Source: Alkalihalophilus pseudofirmus OF4 (GTDB taxonomy: Bacteria; Bacillota; Bacilli; Bacillales; Bacillaceae_D). From it: DNA of 64,000 nt. The stretch covers positions 1 to 64,000 of the forward strand of contig NC_013792.1 of NCBI RefSeq assembly GCF_000005825.2, in the 5' to 3' direction. The position numbers and the translations under genes are program-made. The notes below the pieces were generated by a model. The model worked only from the letters and a program-made list of their open reading frames with translations, searched no databases and was not told the DNA's origin. Positions 33,458-44,974 of this stretch are shown here, piece after piece (position 1 is the stretch's first letter; each line of letters starts with the position of its first letter).

Positions 33458-33509
33458 AATGTACATACGTTATTTGTTTTAATTTAGAGACAAAAAACGT
33501 ATGTACATT
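33458..33509. repeat. 13-bp inverted repeat AATGTACATACGT
   Basis: AATGTACATACGT (33458-33470) is repeated inverted as ACGTATGTACATT (33497-33509), 26 bases apart. TACGTAC and TTTATGTACC motifs nearby (33339, 33360) are similar. The stretch 33193-33892 carries no gene apart from these sites. Possibly a regulator-binding or accessory site. Confidence 0.6.
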
Positions 33510-33892
33510 TTTCGTTAGCATTTGATACTTGATATCTTGTACAGATTTTTATATCCTTTTACATTTATATTCATTCAGACTTTAAGCTTTTTCAATGTTT
33601 ATTTTTATGTTTGTATATAAGCTTTTGTATCTCAGAGTAATGCGATCATTCTCCATTTATGGTAGAAACACGCACCACTGTCCTGCTCATTTAATTTAAG
33701 TGTAACATTTCACAATCTAAAAGCCTATGAGATATCCTCAAAGGATGGTCATTATTCTACCATTGCACTAGTAAACCACTAGAAGTATTTTATAAGCGCT
33801 AGAACTTTTTTTAAAACATTACGTCTTTATTTCATATCTACAAAATGACTGAGTTGAAAATAGGTGTTTGCACCTGTTTGGACCTGTTTAAT

Positions 33893-34981
33893 TTAACTGC
33901 AAATAGGCTTTGCAAAAATCAATCGCCCTGTACTTGTTTGTAATGCCTTCGAAACAACAACAATTACATTCTGCCCTATATGTTCTTGGCCATCATCAAC
34001 TACGATCATTGTCCCATCATTAAGATAGGCAATACCTTGATGATATTCTTTTCCATGCTTTATAATTTGTACCTTAAGTTTTTCACCGGGTAGGACAATA
34101 GGTTTCATTGCATTTGCCAAATCATTAATGTTCAGAACCTTAATACCTTGGAGTTCGCATACTTTATTTAAATTAAAATCATTTGTAATGACGACACCTG
34201 GTAAAACTTTTGCTAACTTTACTAGCTTACTATCCACCTCTTGTATATCTGGAAATTTGCCTTCATAGATTTCAATTTCAACATTAGCATGTAAATTGTT
34301 TCGTATTTTATTAAGAATATCTAAACCGCGCTGACCACGAATTCGTTTTAATTTATCAGACGAGTCTGCAATATGTTGTAGTTCTCCTAACACAAAATCT
34401 GGAATAACTAATGTCCCTTCTATAAAACCCGCCTCACAAATATCTGCAATTCTACCGTCAATAATCACGCTCGTATCGAGAATTTTCATTTCTATTCTGT
34501 TTTTCTTATGTGCTCCTTCTTCCGCTTTCTTCTTGTCTTTACTGAAGTGTCTTGTTAAAGAAAATAAATTATTTAACTCATGACGTTTCTTAAATCCAAT
34601 CTGATAACCTAAGTAGCCAATAAAAATCGTTACAAAAATTGGTGAAATTGTACTTACAACAGGAATTTGAATGGCACTAATAGGAATTCCAATTAAATAC
34701 GCAACGATAAGTCCGAGAATCAATCCCATCGTACCAAATATCACATCCGTTACTGGTGCTTTAATTATGGATTCCTCCATTAGCTTCATTAAATTGACAA
34801 TATAATGAGTCAGCCCAAATGTCGTATAATAGAAAATAATTACTCCAAAAGCTGTACCTACATAAGGATTTATCAACCATAAAGGTATTTCTCTTAAAAC
34901 ATTACTAATTTCTGGAATGAATAAATAACCTAACGTTCCTCCAATAAATATAAATAATAAATGCACAAGACGGTTTAACAC
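33893..34981 (-). CDS. yacL: YacL-like membrane PIN/TRAM-domain protein
   Basis: The 362-residue protein has four membrane segments (about 5-25, 35-60, 77-97, 105-128), a PIN nuclease domain (about 163-280) and a C-terminal TRAM domain (about 295-355). The PIN acidic residues are seen in ILDTSVIIDGR, LGELQHIAD, VDSKLVKLA and VITNDFNL. This is the layout of B. subtilis YacL. In most bacilli yacL sits in the disA-ispD cluster; here it is alone, next to a cysteine synthase, so it is likely a second, acquired copy. Its physiological RNA target is not known. Confidence 0.92.
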   Translation of the reverse strand: MLNRLVHLLFIFIGGTLGYLFIPEISNVLREIPLWLINPYVGTAFGVIIFYYTTFGLTHYIVNLMKLMEESIIKAPVTDVIFGTMGLILGLIVAYLIGIPISAIQIPVVSTISPIFVTIFIGYLGYQIGFKKRHELNNLFSLTRHFSKDKKKAEEGAHKKNRIEMKILDTSVIIDGRIADICEAGFIEGTLVIPDFVLGELQHIADSSDKLKRIRGQRGLDILNKIRNNLHANVEIEIYEGKFPDIQEVDSKLVKLAKVLPGVVITNDFNLNKVCELQGIKVLNINDLANAMKPIVLPGEKLKVQIIKHGKEYHQGIAYLNDGTMIVVDDGQEHIGQNVIVVVSKALQTSTGRLIFAKPICS

Positions 34982-35600
34982 TATTTACCTCCTGCTTTTT
35001 CTTTTTGAGGAGTTTTCAACTTTCAACTTTCAACTGTTAGCTGATTTCTGGACTCCACTATCTATTGAACTACTTATAATGACAATTAGGGCACACAATA
35101 ATTTGTCGAGTTGATTTGCTAAATAGAGAAATAAAGGAGTTCTAACATTTCCGGCGAACTTTTATATATTAATTTACCATTTTTATTTGACTTCAGGAAA
35201 TTTAGGAAAATCCTATCATTCCTATCACTAGTTCAGAGATTAAACAAATAAAAAGGTCGGTATTTTGCATTTCAGATTATTATTACTGCTTTGTACGAAT
35301 TGGTCTTTATCTTAATTGTAGACAATAAATTTGAAGAAAACGTGAATTTAAATTTATTAGGGAATACTTATTTTCTTTTTAATATAGTGTTTCTGTTAAA
35401 TTGCTGATTTCATTAACTCATCTTTTAAAATCCTTTTTATTATTTTCTTGTGGTTAAATCGTGTTCTTCATTTTTAGCAATAATACTCATTGTTTCTTAT
35501 AAAAACCATTATGATAAATAACACGATATGAATTATAAAAAAGACAACCCTAGTCCTTTTTGGAACCAGAGTCGACTTGAACGTATATATTCGTAATGAA
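34982..35600. other. Intergenic stretch without recognised features
   Basis: The 619 bases between the yacL-like and cysK genes are AT-rich, with a tandem CAACTTT repeat (about 35016-35033). No convincing gene, hairpin or regulatory site was found. Confidence 0.5.
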
Positions 35601-36545
35601 TTACTCTTTTTCCTGAAATAATGCAGTAGATAAATATCTTTCTCCCGTATCAGGTAAAATAACAACCATAGTTTTGCCCTTGTTTTCAGGGCGTTTACCT
35701 AGTACAGAAGCTGCATGAAGAGCTGCACCGGAGGAAATTCCAACTAAGATACCTTCTTCCCTCGCAAGCTTACGCGCAGCTTCAAAAGCCTCCTCATTAC
35801 TAATCTGAATAACTTCATCATAGCTATCAACATTTAACACCTTTGGAACAAAACCAGCACCTATTCCTTGTATTTTATGAGGCCCCGGATTTCCTCCAGA
35901 TAAGACAGGAGATGCAAGTGGTTCAACGGCTACAGAAAGGAAAGATGATTTTCGTTTTTTTAGTACTTCTGAGACACCAGTGATCGTCCCACCGGTACCA
36001 ATCCCGCTAATTAGGATATCAACCTCTCCTTCAGTATCAGCCCAAATTTCTTCGGCCGTGGTTTTTCTATGGATTTCTGGATTAGCGGGATTATCAAACT
36101 GTTGTGGCATATACGCATTTGGTGTACTTTCAACTAGTTCGTTAGCTTTTTCAATTGCACCTTTCATTCCTTTTGCTCCCTCTGTTAAAACTAACTCTGC
36201 CCCTAGGGCTTTAAGAATATTACGACGTTCAATACTCATCGTTTCAGGCATAACGAGGGTACACTGATAACCTTTGGCTGCACATACATATGCTAGTGCA
36301 ATTCCCGTATTCCCACTGGTTGGCTCAATTATGACTGTCTCTTTATTAATGAAACCTTGTTCTTCGGCAACACTTATCATCGCAAATCCGATCCGGTCCT
36401 TGACACTAGACAATGGATTAAAGTACTCCAGCTTTGCTAAAACTTCAGTACATGTGCTGTCACTAATTTCGTTGAGTCTAACTAAGGGTGTTCTACCGAT
36501 TAACTCTGTGATGTTTTTAGCTATCTTCGGACGATTTAAATCCAC
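35601..36545 (-). CDS. cysK: Cysteine synthase (O-acetylserine thiol-lyase)
   Basis: The 314-residue PLP enzyme has the lysine in [15 protein letters not shown] (about 45), the [14 protein letters not shown] loop that binds substrate, [10 protein letters not shown] that cradles the phosphate, and a C-terminal [10 protein letters not shown]. It is full length for CysK. It makes cysteine from O-acetylserine and sulfide. A GGAG site precedes the ATG. It stands alone; a link to metal stress through thiol supply is possible but only suggested by context. Confidence 0.95.
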   Translation of the reverse strand: MDLNRPKIAKNITELIGRTPLVRLNEISDSTCTEVLAKLEYFNPLSSVKDRIGFAMISVAEEQGFINKETVIIEPTSGNTGIALAYVCAAKGYQCTLVMPETMSIERRNILKALGAELVLTEGAKGMKGAIEKANELVESTPNAYMPQQFDNPANPEIHRKTTAEEIWADTEGEVDILISGIGTGGTITGVSEVLKKRKSSFLSVAVEPLASPVLSGGNPGPHKIQGIGAGFVPKVLNVDSYDEVIQISNEEAFEAARKLAREEGILVGISSGAALHAASVLGKRPENKGKTMVVILPDTGERYLSTALFQEKE

Positions 36546-36768
36546 TATGAAACTCCTCCTTAGAATTAATATTTTAATTGTTCATATTTATCATAGGATT
36601 AAAATGTGTTGAAACTATGAAAGATATAAAAAATAATAAACTCTTTATGAAGAAACAAAACTTAATCAAACACCTTCAATTGTATCTGTGTTATCCCTAC
36701 TAATCCGGAAACTTTCTTCGGTTAGTTTATGTCTAAATAAGGTACTCTAAATAAGCTGACATTTACTG

Positions 36769-37281
36769 TTAATAGTTTTTACGTAATTTACTTTGCCTAC
36801 TTTTCCCATATCGCGTCATTCCTTGTGGCTTATATACTGACAAGATAATAGTTAAAAACAACACCACTAATCCACCCCCAGCATGAAGAAGTTGGCCCCA
36901 CAGACCATCAAAGTTAAAAGCACCAGTCTGATGGGTGATATTCGCTAGATAACTAACTGTCGGCATATTTAAAAGCAAAACAACAGTTGCAACTATGGTA
37001 AGAAGAAGTTTAAAGAGAATCCAATAATGCCTAAATAAGCCCCAGGCGGTCCCGAGTGACATGACAAGCCCAGTTAGAAAAGAAACGAGTGCTAATGGGA
37101 CAATGACATACCATCCAATAATCTCCATAGCACTCCACGCAACTCGCCCCGTTTGAACATCTTGCGTTGTCAATGCAGCTATTACGAGAGCTATGTATCC
37201 AAATACCGCTCCCAACCAGCCAACTGTAGATGTAATATGTATCGTGAGTGTTAATTTGCGAAACCATGGTACCATAATCAT
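36769..37281 (-). CDS. Membrane protein, DUF2269-like
   Basis: The 170-residue protein has four hydrophobic segments (about 12-38, 50-72, 85-108, 130-152). It begins KLTLTIHITSTVGWLGAVFG and contains SFLTGLVMSLGTAWGLFRHYWILFK. Such proteins are often near metal or redox genes in Bacillus. A GGAGGT site overlaps the end of the gene before it, and the ATG overlaps its stop, so the two are coupled. Function unknown. Confidence 0.75.
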   Translation of the reverse strand: MIMVPWFRKLTLTIHITSTVGWLGAVFGYIALVIAALTTQDVQTGRVAWSAMEIIGWYVIVPLALVSFLTGLVMSLGTAWGLFRHYWILFKLLLTIVATVVLLLNMPTVSYLANITHQTGAFNFDGLWGQLLHAGGGLVVLFLTIILSVYKPQGMTRYGKSRQSKLRKNY

Positions 37282-37475
37282 TAATAACTACCTCCGGACG
37301 CTAAATGGCGACCTGGTCCATGATCGCCTGTGAAGATCATTATGATAACTAGTACAGCTATGAGGATCACAATGATTCCTATTACCTTAACCCAGGTTGG
37401 TGTTCTATGGTTAGAATCAGAGCCGGAATTTTCCATATCCTTATCAATTTTAGTGTCTGATGAAAACTTTTTCAT
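37281..37475 (-). CDS. Small single-pass membrane protein
   Basis: The 64-residue protein has a charged N-terminus, one transmembrane segment (about 31-50, VIGIIVILIAVLVIIMIF) and a short GDHGPGRHL tail that could touch metal. GGAGG precedes the ATG. Its stop overlaps the start of the DUF2269-like gene, which shows coupled translation. Nothing is seen in the 456 bases upstream, to 37931. Confidence 0.7.
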   Translation of the reverse strand: MKKFSSDTKIDKDMENSGSDSNHRTPTWVKVIGIIVILIAVLVIIMIFTGDHGPGRHLASGGSY

Positions 37476-37931
37476 TTAGGTAACCTCCAAATTATAAACT
37501 ACAGTTAAGTATAACAATTTTTTATGAACATTCGATGAATAGATTTTCTCTTTTTAGCTATCAAAGAACAGATGGTTTATCGAATTTTTCTCTTTCATAT
37601 GTTATATCCTTTTTCCAATTCCACTAACAAAACACTTAATAATTTTTCATCAAGGAGACACAAACGTGTCGTTCTACAAACTTTCTACAAAATTTATTTA
37701 TAATATGTGGTTAGAATATAAAATCTAGAGGCGAAATCAAGGAAACTTAGATTTTTGTGATGACTACCTTAGGGAGAGTAATAGCTAAAAAGATATAAAG
37801 CAAACAAGAACGAATACTAGCTAATATCCGCATCTTGATATTTAAGGTCCTTACAAAAATTGCGTTTTCAAAATATGTGTATAGCTGATTTGTCAGACTT
37901 TTATAGCCTCAAAAAGTATAGGAGATGTATT

Positions 37932-39206
37932 ATGATATATGGAATAGAAAGCAGAAGGTTAATTTTTATTCGACATCTAGGCGTAGCGGTAATTTCCGCT
38001 ATATTGGTTTATTTGTTTTATCTATCTTATTCAGCATGGGGGGTTGTTCCTGCTTTATTCCCAGATTGGGGAGCTGATCATCCATTTTGGAGGGCATGGG
38101 CACATGCTGCATTTGTTCTTCTTTTCCTTACCCTGATCATTTCACCAGCTGCCACACTATGGCCCCCTATTAAACGATTGTATTCTTGGAGGCGTGAATT
38201 GGGTATATGGTTTGCTGTGTTATCTTTCGGACATGGTTACGCTATATGGGACCGTTGGGCACGCTGGGATGTGGCAAGATTATTTGGATTTGAATATATG
38301 GAAGACGTAGGTGGATATATTCTCTTTAGACCAGAAGTTGGCATAATGAACATGATGGGACTTATAATAGCTCCTATGATCATCTTACTTGTCGTTACTT
38401 CTTTTGACGGGGCAGTAAAGTTACTCGGAGCATCTGCATGGAAGTGGCTTCACACCACATTAGTACATGTTATTTTCTATATTGTTATGATTCGCGGTGT
38501 ATTGTATCTTTTTTATTTCTTTCAATATTCACCTCCTAACTGGCGGGCGTATCCTCCAATTTGGTTCTTATATGTTTTTCTTGGGATGGCTATTTTTGTC
38601 GTTTTACTTCAGGCGTGCGCCTTTACTAAGACTGTACTCCATCGGAGAGGACGCAAACAAAAGAATGGTATTATCCAGATAGCTGCAGTAATTAGTATAG
38701 CCATAATGTTTGCAATGCCTTTAGTGCTAATGACGGGAACGGTTGCGTATTTTGACAATCGAACGATAAAAGAACCACCCGAGTTTACCCAGGCCGCAGA
38801 AGATTATGCACAAAATTTTGAAATGGTTATCCATGAAGAAAACCAGAATATTTACATTTGGGCAAAAAACCTTGACAGTGCACCATACTTTCGCCAAATG
38901 ACCGAAATATCAGGGGAGAAGGTTCTGAACCAGATATACCGTTACGACGATCAGACTTTATATATGGAAGAACTAGATGCTGACATGGAGCTTGTTTGGT
39001 CTAAAATAGAGAATGTGAGACCAGAAGATATTGGAATTTTAGAAGTTGCCATAGAAACAGGGGGATGGGCAGAACAGTACGGAGCAGGAGAACACAAAAT
39101 TCCATTTTCTAGTGGAGAATTACAAGTCTCCATTCATAATGTAGGAGAAATCATTCCCGATGCGGTGTTTGAAATTCCCGATGATATTGAATTTAGTTCA
39201 CCTTAA
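37932..39206 (+). CDS. Ferric reductase-like transmembrane protein
   Basis: From ATG 37932 (AGGAGATG upstream) the protein has 424 residues. Seven or so membrane segments carry His residues suited to haem (AHAAFVLLFL, GHGYAIWDRW, LHTTLVHVIFY), as in the ferric reductase-like/MsrQ family. After TM7 (about 245-265) comes an extracytoplasmic domain of about 155 residues ending DAVFEIPDDIEF. The tail has no cytochrome signature. It may move electrons across the membrane to a metal or a periplasmic-side substrate, which is inferred from the haem-type core. Confidence 0.8.
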   Translation: MIYGIESRRLIFIRHLGVAVISAILVYLFYLSYSAWGVVPALFPDWGADHPFWRAWAHAAFVLLFLTLIISPAATLWPPIKRLYSWRRELGIWFAVLSFGHGYAIWDRWARWDVARLFGFEYMEDVGGYILFRPEVGIMNMMGLIIAPMIILLVVTSFDGAVKLLGASAWKWLHTTLVHVIFYIVMIRGVLYLFYFFQYSPPNWRAYPPIWFLYVFLGMAIFVVLLQACAFTKTVLHRRGRKQKNGIIQIAAVISIAIMFAMPLVLMTGTVAYFDNRTIKEPPEFTQAAEDYAQNFEMVIHEENQNIYIWAKNLDSAPYFRQMTEISGEKVLNQIYRYDDQTLYMEELDADMELVWSKIENVRPEDIGILEVAIETGGWAEQYGAGEHKIPFSSGELQVSIHNVGEIIPDAVFEIPDDIEFSSP

Positions 39207-39262
39207 TGAGGTATCCGTAAGTTAATTCTGAAATTATACATTGTAGTGTGGCTATATATGAA

Positions 39263-39313
39263 GAGCTTGTTTTTACAATCACATTGAATTTGTAGAGACA
39301 AGCTCATTTTTTT
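39263..39313 (+). terminator. Terminator after the reductase-like gene
   Basis: GAGCTTGT pairs with ACAAGCTC and is followed by ATTTTTTTC. The loop is long (27 bases). Confidence 0.6.
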
Positions 39314-39438
39314 CATAAAACATGGAATATAGGAATCGATTATAAATCCTTATTCATTACCAACAAATTACTTTCCCACAAAAAAACATTATAATTATAT
39401 TTCAACGTGTAACACGCTAACTAATTTAATAAAATTAT

Positions 39439-40811
39439 GGCTCTATACCAAAACATGTTCTTGACTAAGAGCCATACTGAATCCATTCTTCATTGCATTC
39501 TAATAAAATATGTTGTTTATAACACTCTTGGTTACGCGTGAAATAGTGACGACGTTGAAGTGCCTTGATTTTATTGTTTTTCCCTTCAACGGCCGCATTC
39601 GTAAAGCGTAATTGATGGTAATTACAGATTTCCTCTTGCCAATGAAGCATTGTTTTTAAACAGGATTCTACAATCGGATGCTCAATTGCTTTCCCTTGTG
39701 CCAACCATCTTTTGTAGCTTTTCTGGGCAATGACATAGGATGGACTACAGTCATACCAAGCAATAAAGGCTTCTTTCCATTCATACACTTGGCGAAGTAA
39801 TTTTGCATAACCTAACAGTCGTTTTAAGATATCCATTTCGTCTTGTGTGAGCTGGTCATGGCGCTTCCCTAATATACGGAAGTGTTTGCTTTACATCCGC
39901 TTTCGCAAAGGGGGAGAGGCTTTTTTGAACCAACTTTCGCGTATTTTGTAGAGCGTCCGTTACATAACGATTGACGTGAAAACGATCGGCAATTCGAATG
40001 GCATTTGGGTACATTTCTTTTACGAATGTATGATAGCCTTGCGCTAAATCCATGACGACAGCGACGGGATTAAGCGTCTGCCAAATCGGCTGCGCTTGAT
40101 AATAATCCTGTAATTCTGCAATCGTACGACCTGGGATGACATCTAAAAACGTGCCACCACGTAAATCGTGTAAGCCAGTGTTATAGCGATGTCCTTTACG
40201 AATCGCAAAGTCATCGATACCCAGTACAAGACCCGTACTCACTTTAGCCTGTTGTTCGCATCGTCTTTGAACGCGAACCGACTCCACTGCCATCCATTGA
40301 CGTACAACACGGTGAACCGTTGTTGGTGGTGTTTCAGAGAGGCGCACCGCATGGGCAATCGTCGCTCCTATCGCTTGTTTCGGTAACGTGGCTTCAAATG
40401 CCTTTGTATAGCGCTTTTTTGGCGCAACACAGTCGTAATGCCACACAAAATGGGCATGACAATCTTTGCATGTTAAACGGATTGCGGGTAGAAGTAAATA
40501 CACTCGCTTCCCAAACGCAGCGAGGTGACGTACTTTTCGTTGATATGCCGTGCCACGACGAATCGTTTGCGTTGATGCACAAACTGGACAAGGCTGTGTG
40601 GCATCAATCGGTGTCACTTCAATGAGCACTTGATCTTTTTCTTTTTGAATAGCACATACATTTAACTCTGGTAAATCGAGTAAAACCTTGATAGAATGGG
40701 AATGCATCTGTATACCTCGTTCTGTTGTTTGGTCGTACTTTCAACATTAACGGATACAGATGTTTTTTTGTATGCTTTTTTTAATGCAAGAACAGATTTT
40801 GGCGTTGAACC
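39439..40811 (-). mobile_element. ISL3-family insertion sequence with 8-bp target duplication
   Basis: The ends GGCTCTATACCAAAACATGT and, inverted, GGTTCAACGCCAAAATCTGT are imperfect 25-base terminal repeats ending GTTCTTG. Both ends are flanked by AAAATTAT (39431-39438 and 40812-40819), so the element of 1373 bp is bounded exactly. It contains one frameshifted transposase. Confidence 0.93.
39465..40707 (-). pseudogene. ISL3 transposase, frameshifted
   Basis: The N-terminal part (39856-40707) has the zinc finger CPVC...CKDCHAHF and the DDE residues in LGIDDFAIRKGH and VVMDLAQGYH. The C-terminal part (39465-39836) holds FTNAAVEGKNNKIKALQRR with the catalytic Glu. The frames part near 39870: the N-terminal frame runs YIREAP then stops, while GKRHDQLTQDE continues in another frame. 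Two bases are missing. The transposase should be inactive. Confidence 0.93.
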
Positions 40812-40870
40812 AAAATTATTTTTAAACTTTTGCTAGTCTCTAATTTACATAAGATTGAAATCCGAACTTT

Positions 40871-40905
40871 AAGAGGAGAGGTTGACATAGGAACCTCTCC
40901 TCCTT
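40871..40905 (-). terminator. Terminator of the copA-lipoprotein operon
   Basis: GAGGAGAGGTT and AACCTCTCCTC form an 11-bp stem, directly after the lipoprotein stop on the minus strand. Confidence 0.8.
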
Positions 40906-40908
40906 TTA

Positions 40909-42240
40909 TTAATGTCCTCCGTGGTCATCTCCACCTAATGAGACAATTTCCAGTTTTTCATCTAATATACCTTGAGTTGTAAATGGAATATCAGTAAATG
41001 TACCAATTATAAAGCCGTGGTTATATGGTCCTTCTGTTGGTTCTTCCTGAAATGCGGGTTTAACTTTGGCAAGATACTGATAAAGTTCATCTGTGATTTC
41101 ACCTTCATCTAACCAAATCATTGGAGCATGCTTCCCTAAATGAGCAAAAGGAGCAGCCGCAATGGCAAGTTCAGGTGTATTAGTTGATGAAAACACAAAA
41201 CCGTGCCCAGGACTAGTAATTCCCCAACCAAATCCTGTTTCAGCATCTTTATATGAGGCGAATTCAATGGATTGAGCTACTGGATTATCCCCTTCAATTC
41301 GGTGAACCGTTCCATACGTTTCTAACTCTTGAGCAATCTCATCAGATATAATATCTTCTGGTCCTACAAGATAGATCGTTACCCCATTCTCTCTTGCATT
41401 AAGAGCATCAATTGTTTCTTGAGGAATACCATCATTGTCTACATAAAGTAAAGATTCGTTCATGTGAGCAATCCAATTCCCAACAGAAATTGTATATTCT
41501 TTTGCGTCTTCCTCTGAAGAACCAATGATTACATTTGGATGAACTTCGTTAATGGTTTCTGTGAATTTTGCTTCAATGTTTCTAGCGAAATCAGCAGCAT
41601 TTTCACCTTGTACTTGTTCAACATTATAAGCGTTTAATTTATTAAATTCCGCTTCTGGAAGATCGCCAACCACAAGCACTTGAATATGTTCACTATTACC
41701 TTTTGGTTGTAGTCGATTAAGTTCATTTAAGACATCATCAGAAATTTCTCCGTCCCAATACAGCAATGGACCATCATTAGGATGGTGAACCAACGTTAGG
41801 GCGGCTAAGGAATATTGCCATTGATTTAAAGGAGCCAATATAACTGTCCCAGGTTGATTCTCCTCATGGGTTGCTGGCCAAACAGTTTGTGATACGTGAA
41901 TGGATAATTGGATAGGGTCGTTCTCGTTTATTCGAGTAATATTCTTAGTATTTACGACCTTTAATTCATCAGTTGCTAAATCATTTAGGTTTTCTGGAGC
42001 TTTTGCAGCTTCCTGTTCTAAATTAGATCTATCAACATCAACTGAATCGTTATGATGCCCTCCATGATCCATCTCTTCGTCCATACGATCCATTTCTTCG
42101 CCGTGATCGATATCCTGATCGTTTCCATGCCCTGCATGTTCTTCTTCGGCTTGGGTACAAGCGGCAAGAAGCATACTTAACAGTAAGAAGGTTACAATTA
42201 ACATCAACTTAGTAGCTTTTGCTTTTTTCAATTTATTCAT
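40909..42240 (-). CDS. His-rich lipoprotein with cell-wall-binding-repeat-2-like domains
   Basis: The 443-residue lipoprotein has a lipobox (LLAAC, Cys about 28) and a His/Asp/Met-rich N-terminus (HAGHGNDQDIDHGEEMDRMDEEMDHGGHH). Two to three CWB2-like repeats follow (motifs VLVVGDLPEAEFNKL, TIYLVGPEDIISDEIAQEL, PMIWLDEGEITDEL). It ends DDHGGH. The His-rich ends should bind Cu or similar metals outside the membrane. It follows copA after 58 bases, probably in the same operon, so it may take up or hold the copper that CopA exports. This use of CWB2-type repeats is unusual; function is inferred. Confidence 0.75.
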   Translation of the reverse strand: MNKLKKAKATKLMLIVTFLLLSMLLAACTQAEEEHAGHGNDQDIDHGEEMDRMDEEMDHGGHHNDSVDVDRSNLEQEAAKAPENLNDLATDELKVVNTKNITRINENDPIQLSIHVSQTVWPATHEENQPGTVILAPLNQWQYSLAALTLVHHPNDGPLLYWDGEISDDVLNELNRLQPKGNSEHIQVLVVGDLPEAEFNKLNAYNVEQVQGENAADFARNIEAKFTETINEVHPNVIIGSSEEDAKEYTISVGNWIAHMNESLLYVDNDGIPQETIDALNARENGVTIYLVGPEDIISDEIAQELETYGTVHRIEGDNPVAQSIEFASYKDAETGFGWGITSPGHGFVFSSTNTPELAIAAAPFAHLGKHAPMIWLDEGEITDELYQYLAKVKPAFQEEPTEGPYNHGFIIGTFTDIPFTTQGILDEKLEIVSLGGDDHGGH

Positions 42241-42298
42241 TCCTTTCTACTCATTAGCTTCTTTTATATCTCCTGCTTTTATCTTATCCTAATCAACT

Positions 42299-44761
42299 CT
42301 ACTCAATCGTTGATTTGAATTTTTTAAGTCTCAAAGTGTTTAACACAACTGAAACAGAACTAAATGCCATTGCTGCTCCGGCTAACATAGGATTTAGTAA
42401 AATTCCAAATAGAGGATATAGTAAACCGGCTGCAACTGGAATCAAGACAATGTTATACCCAAACGCCCACCCAAGGTTCTGCCAAATCATCTTCATCGTT
42501 GATTTAGATAGTCTAAGGGCCGTTACAACGCTTTTAATATCACCACGCATCAATGTGATATCAGCGGTTTCCATCGCAACATCAGTCCCCGTTCCAATCG
42601 CAATCCCTACATCGGCTTGTGCGAGTGCAGGAGCATCATTTATACCATCACCGACCATAGCCACCATTTTTCCTTCTCCTTGTAGTTTTTTTACTTCTTC
42701 TGCCTTATGTTCTGGTAACACCTCAGCAATATAGTTATCGATTCCGGCTTCCATTGCAATCGCTTTGGCCGTTCGTTTATGATCGCCTGTTAACATAATC
42801 ACTTCAATGCCCATCGATTTTAAAGCTTTGATAGCTGGGATGGTTCCTTTTTTCAATGTATCAGCTACTGCTATGATCCCTGCAAATTCCCCGTCAATCC
42901 CAACATACATGGGTGTTTTCCCTTGATCAGCTAATGCAATTGCTTTTTCTTCGTATAACCCCAAATCAATATTGTATTTACTCATCAGTTTGATGTTACC
43001 AATTAAGACTTCTTTGTTATTTAATGAGGCAAGTAATCCGTGACCAACAATCGCTTCGAAAGATTCAGGGTCATTTATAGGAAGGTCTTTTTCTTTTGCA
43101 GCTTCCACAATTGCTTCACCTAATGGATGCTCTGATGCAGTTTCAACTGATGCAGCCACTTGCAATAGTTCCTGTTCACTTACTATTTCAGTTGTAATGA
43201 TATCTGTTAGTTTTGGCTTGCCTTCCGTTATGGTACCGGTCTTATCTAAAACAACGGTCTTAATTTTATGGGCACGTTCTAAACTTGTAGCATTTTTAAT
43301 TAGGATGCCATTTTCAGCTCCTTTTTCTGTACCAACCATGATTGCCGTTGGTGTTGCCAAACCTAACGCGCAAGGACAAGCAATAATAAGAATCGCAATA
43401 AAGGTAGTTAATGCGAAAATTAGACTTGGGTCCGGACCGACAAAATACCAAACAATAAATGAGACCACCGCTATTAGTAAGACTGCCGGTACAAAGTAAG
43501 CAGAAATTAAATCAACGACACGTTGAATGGGAGCTTTCGAACCTTGAGCTTCATTAACCATTCGAATAATTTGTGCGAGTGCCGTCTCTTTCCCTACTTT
43601 TGTTGCACGAAAACGGAAACTTCCAGATTTGTTAATAGTCGCACCGATAACCTCATCTCCAGCTGCTTTTTCTACTGGGATAGACTCACCGGTTAACATG
43701 GATTCATCTATCGTAGATCTACCTTTCGTGACGACTCCATCGACAGGAATACGTTCGCCTGGTCTTACAATGATCTCATCATCAATCTTTACTTCATCAA
43801 CAGAAATTTCGAGTTCATTTCCATCTCTAATCACTCTGGCTGTTTTTGCTTGCAAACTCATTAATTTCTTAATTGCAGTAGAGGTTTGCCCTTTTGCTTT
43901 CGCTTCAAAGTAACGTCCTAAGAGGATAAGCGTCGTAATAACGGTTGTGACATCGTAATAAAGTTGGTACGGGAAACCCATTGCCGTAAGCTGATCTGGA
44001 AATAACGTCATCGCACCACTATAAAGCCACGCAGCTGACGTACCCATTGCTACTAATACATTCATATCTGCTGAACCATTTCTTAATACCTTATAGCTAT
44101 TTTTGTAAAATCTCCAACCAGGTACGAGTTGGATGTAACTTGTTAACACAAGTAAGAATAAAGGATTAGACAAAAATGTCGGTACCCATGCTCCCCATCC
44201 ATGCATCATGTGAGGGATGCTACCAACTAACACAACGGTTGTTAAGACGGCTGCTAATGTAAAATCTTTTAAAAGCTTTCTCGTTTCTACCTCTTGCTCA
44301 TCAGATTCTTCTCTCTGTTCATTTTCATTGATAATTGATGCTTCATATCCTATCTTTTCAATTCGTTTTATAACAGCTTCGGGATCTAATATTCCTTTTT
44401 CTCCTTCAACCTGAGCTTGATTAGCAGCCAGGTTCACATTAACAGATTGCACACCTTCTACTTTTGCAATAGCCTTTTCCACACGGGTAACACATGATGA
44501 ACATGTCATTCCCTTTACAGAAAATAGAACCTTTCTTCGATCATCGTTATCAATGGGCTTAGCATCATATCCAGCCTTCTCAATAGCCTTTATAATTGCC
44601 TCAGACATTTCTATTGTTTCATCCGCTTCAACTTGAGCTTGATTGGCTGCCAGGTTTACATTAACAGATCGAACACCCTCTACTTTTGAGATCATCTTTT
44701 CAACGCGATTGACACAAGAGGCACATGTCATTCCTTTTACCGAAAATATCATCTTACTCAC
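42299..44761 (-). CDS. copA: CopA, copper-exporting P1B-1 ATPase
   Basis: The 820-residue ATPase has two N-terminal metal-binding domains (GMTCASC and GMTCSSC), eight membrane segments, the [12 protein letters not shown] motif of TM6, DKTGTITEG phosphorylation, [11 protein letters not shown] hinge, and the GYN (TM7) and MAFSS (TM8) residues specific to Cu(I) pumps. It sends Cu(I) out of the cytoplasm. The ATG has an AGGGGAATC site. It lies 213 bases downstream of copZ and is followed by the lipoprotein gene. Confidence 0.97.
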   Translation of the reverse strand: MSKMIFSVKGMTCASCVNRVEKMISKVEGVRSVNVNLAANQAQVEADETIEMSEAIIKAIEKAGYDAKPIDNDDRRKVLFSVKGMTCSSCVTRVEKAIAKVEGVQSVNVNLAANQAQVEGEKGILDPEAVIKRIEKIGYEASIINENEQREESDEQEVETRKLLKDFTLAAVLTTVVLVGSIPHMMHGWGAWVPTFLSNPLFLLVLTSYIQLVPGWRFYKNSYKVLRNGSADMNVLVAMGTSAAWLYSGAMTLFPDQLTAMGFPYQLYYDVTTVITTLILLGRYFEAKAKGQTSTAIKKLMSLQAKTARVIRDGNELEISVDEVKIDDEIIVRPGERIPVDGVVTKGRSTIDESMLTGESIPVEKAAGDEVIGATINKSGSFRFRATKVGKETALAQIIRMVNEAQGSKAPIQRVVDLISAYFVPAVLLIAVVSFIVWYFVGPDPSLIFALTTFIAILIIACPCALGLATPTAIMVGTEKGAENGILIKNATSLERAHKIKTVVLDKTGTITEGKPKLTDIITTEIVSEQELLQVAASVETASEHPLGEAIVEAAKEKDLPINDPESFEAIVGHGLLASLNNKEVLIGNIKLMSKYNIDLGLYEEKAIALADQGKTPMYVGIDGEFAGIIAVADTLKKGTIPAIKALKSMGIEVIMLTGDHKRTAKAIAMEAGIDNYIAEVLPEHKAEEVKKLQGEGKMVAMVGDGINDAPALAQADVGIAIGTGTDVAMETADITLMRGDIKSVVTALRLSKSTMKMIWQNLGWAFGYNIVLIPVAAGLLYPLFGILLNPMLAGAAMAFSSVSVVLNTLRLKKFKSTIE

Positions 44762-44974
44762 CTGATTCCCCTCCTTTACAATTCGAATAATACTGTTATT
44801 GTGATCATATTTCCCCTATAGATTACCAAGAGAATGTAAAGAAAATATGTGAGATACATCACAGATTCTTCTTTGTTTCTATAAGTATCTTCATTTAGAT
44901 AAAGCTAATGAAAATAGTGAAGAAGGTCGTACTAAAATCGTGCGACCTCACTTATATGATCCCATGCAACTACT

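Noticed and set aside
35474-35665. Minus-strand open frame overlapping the end of cysK
   Set aside because: Composition is AT-driven, it overlaps cysK in another frame, and no start signal is seen.
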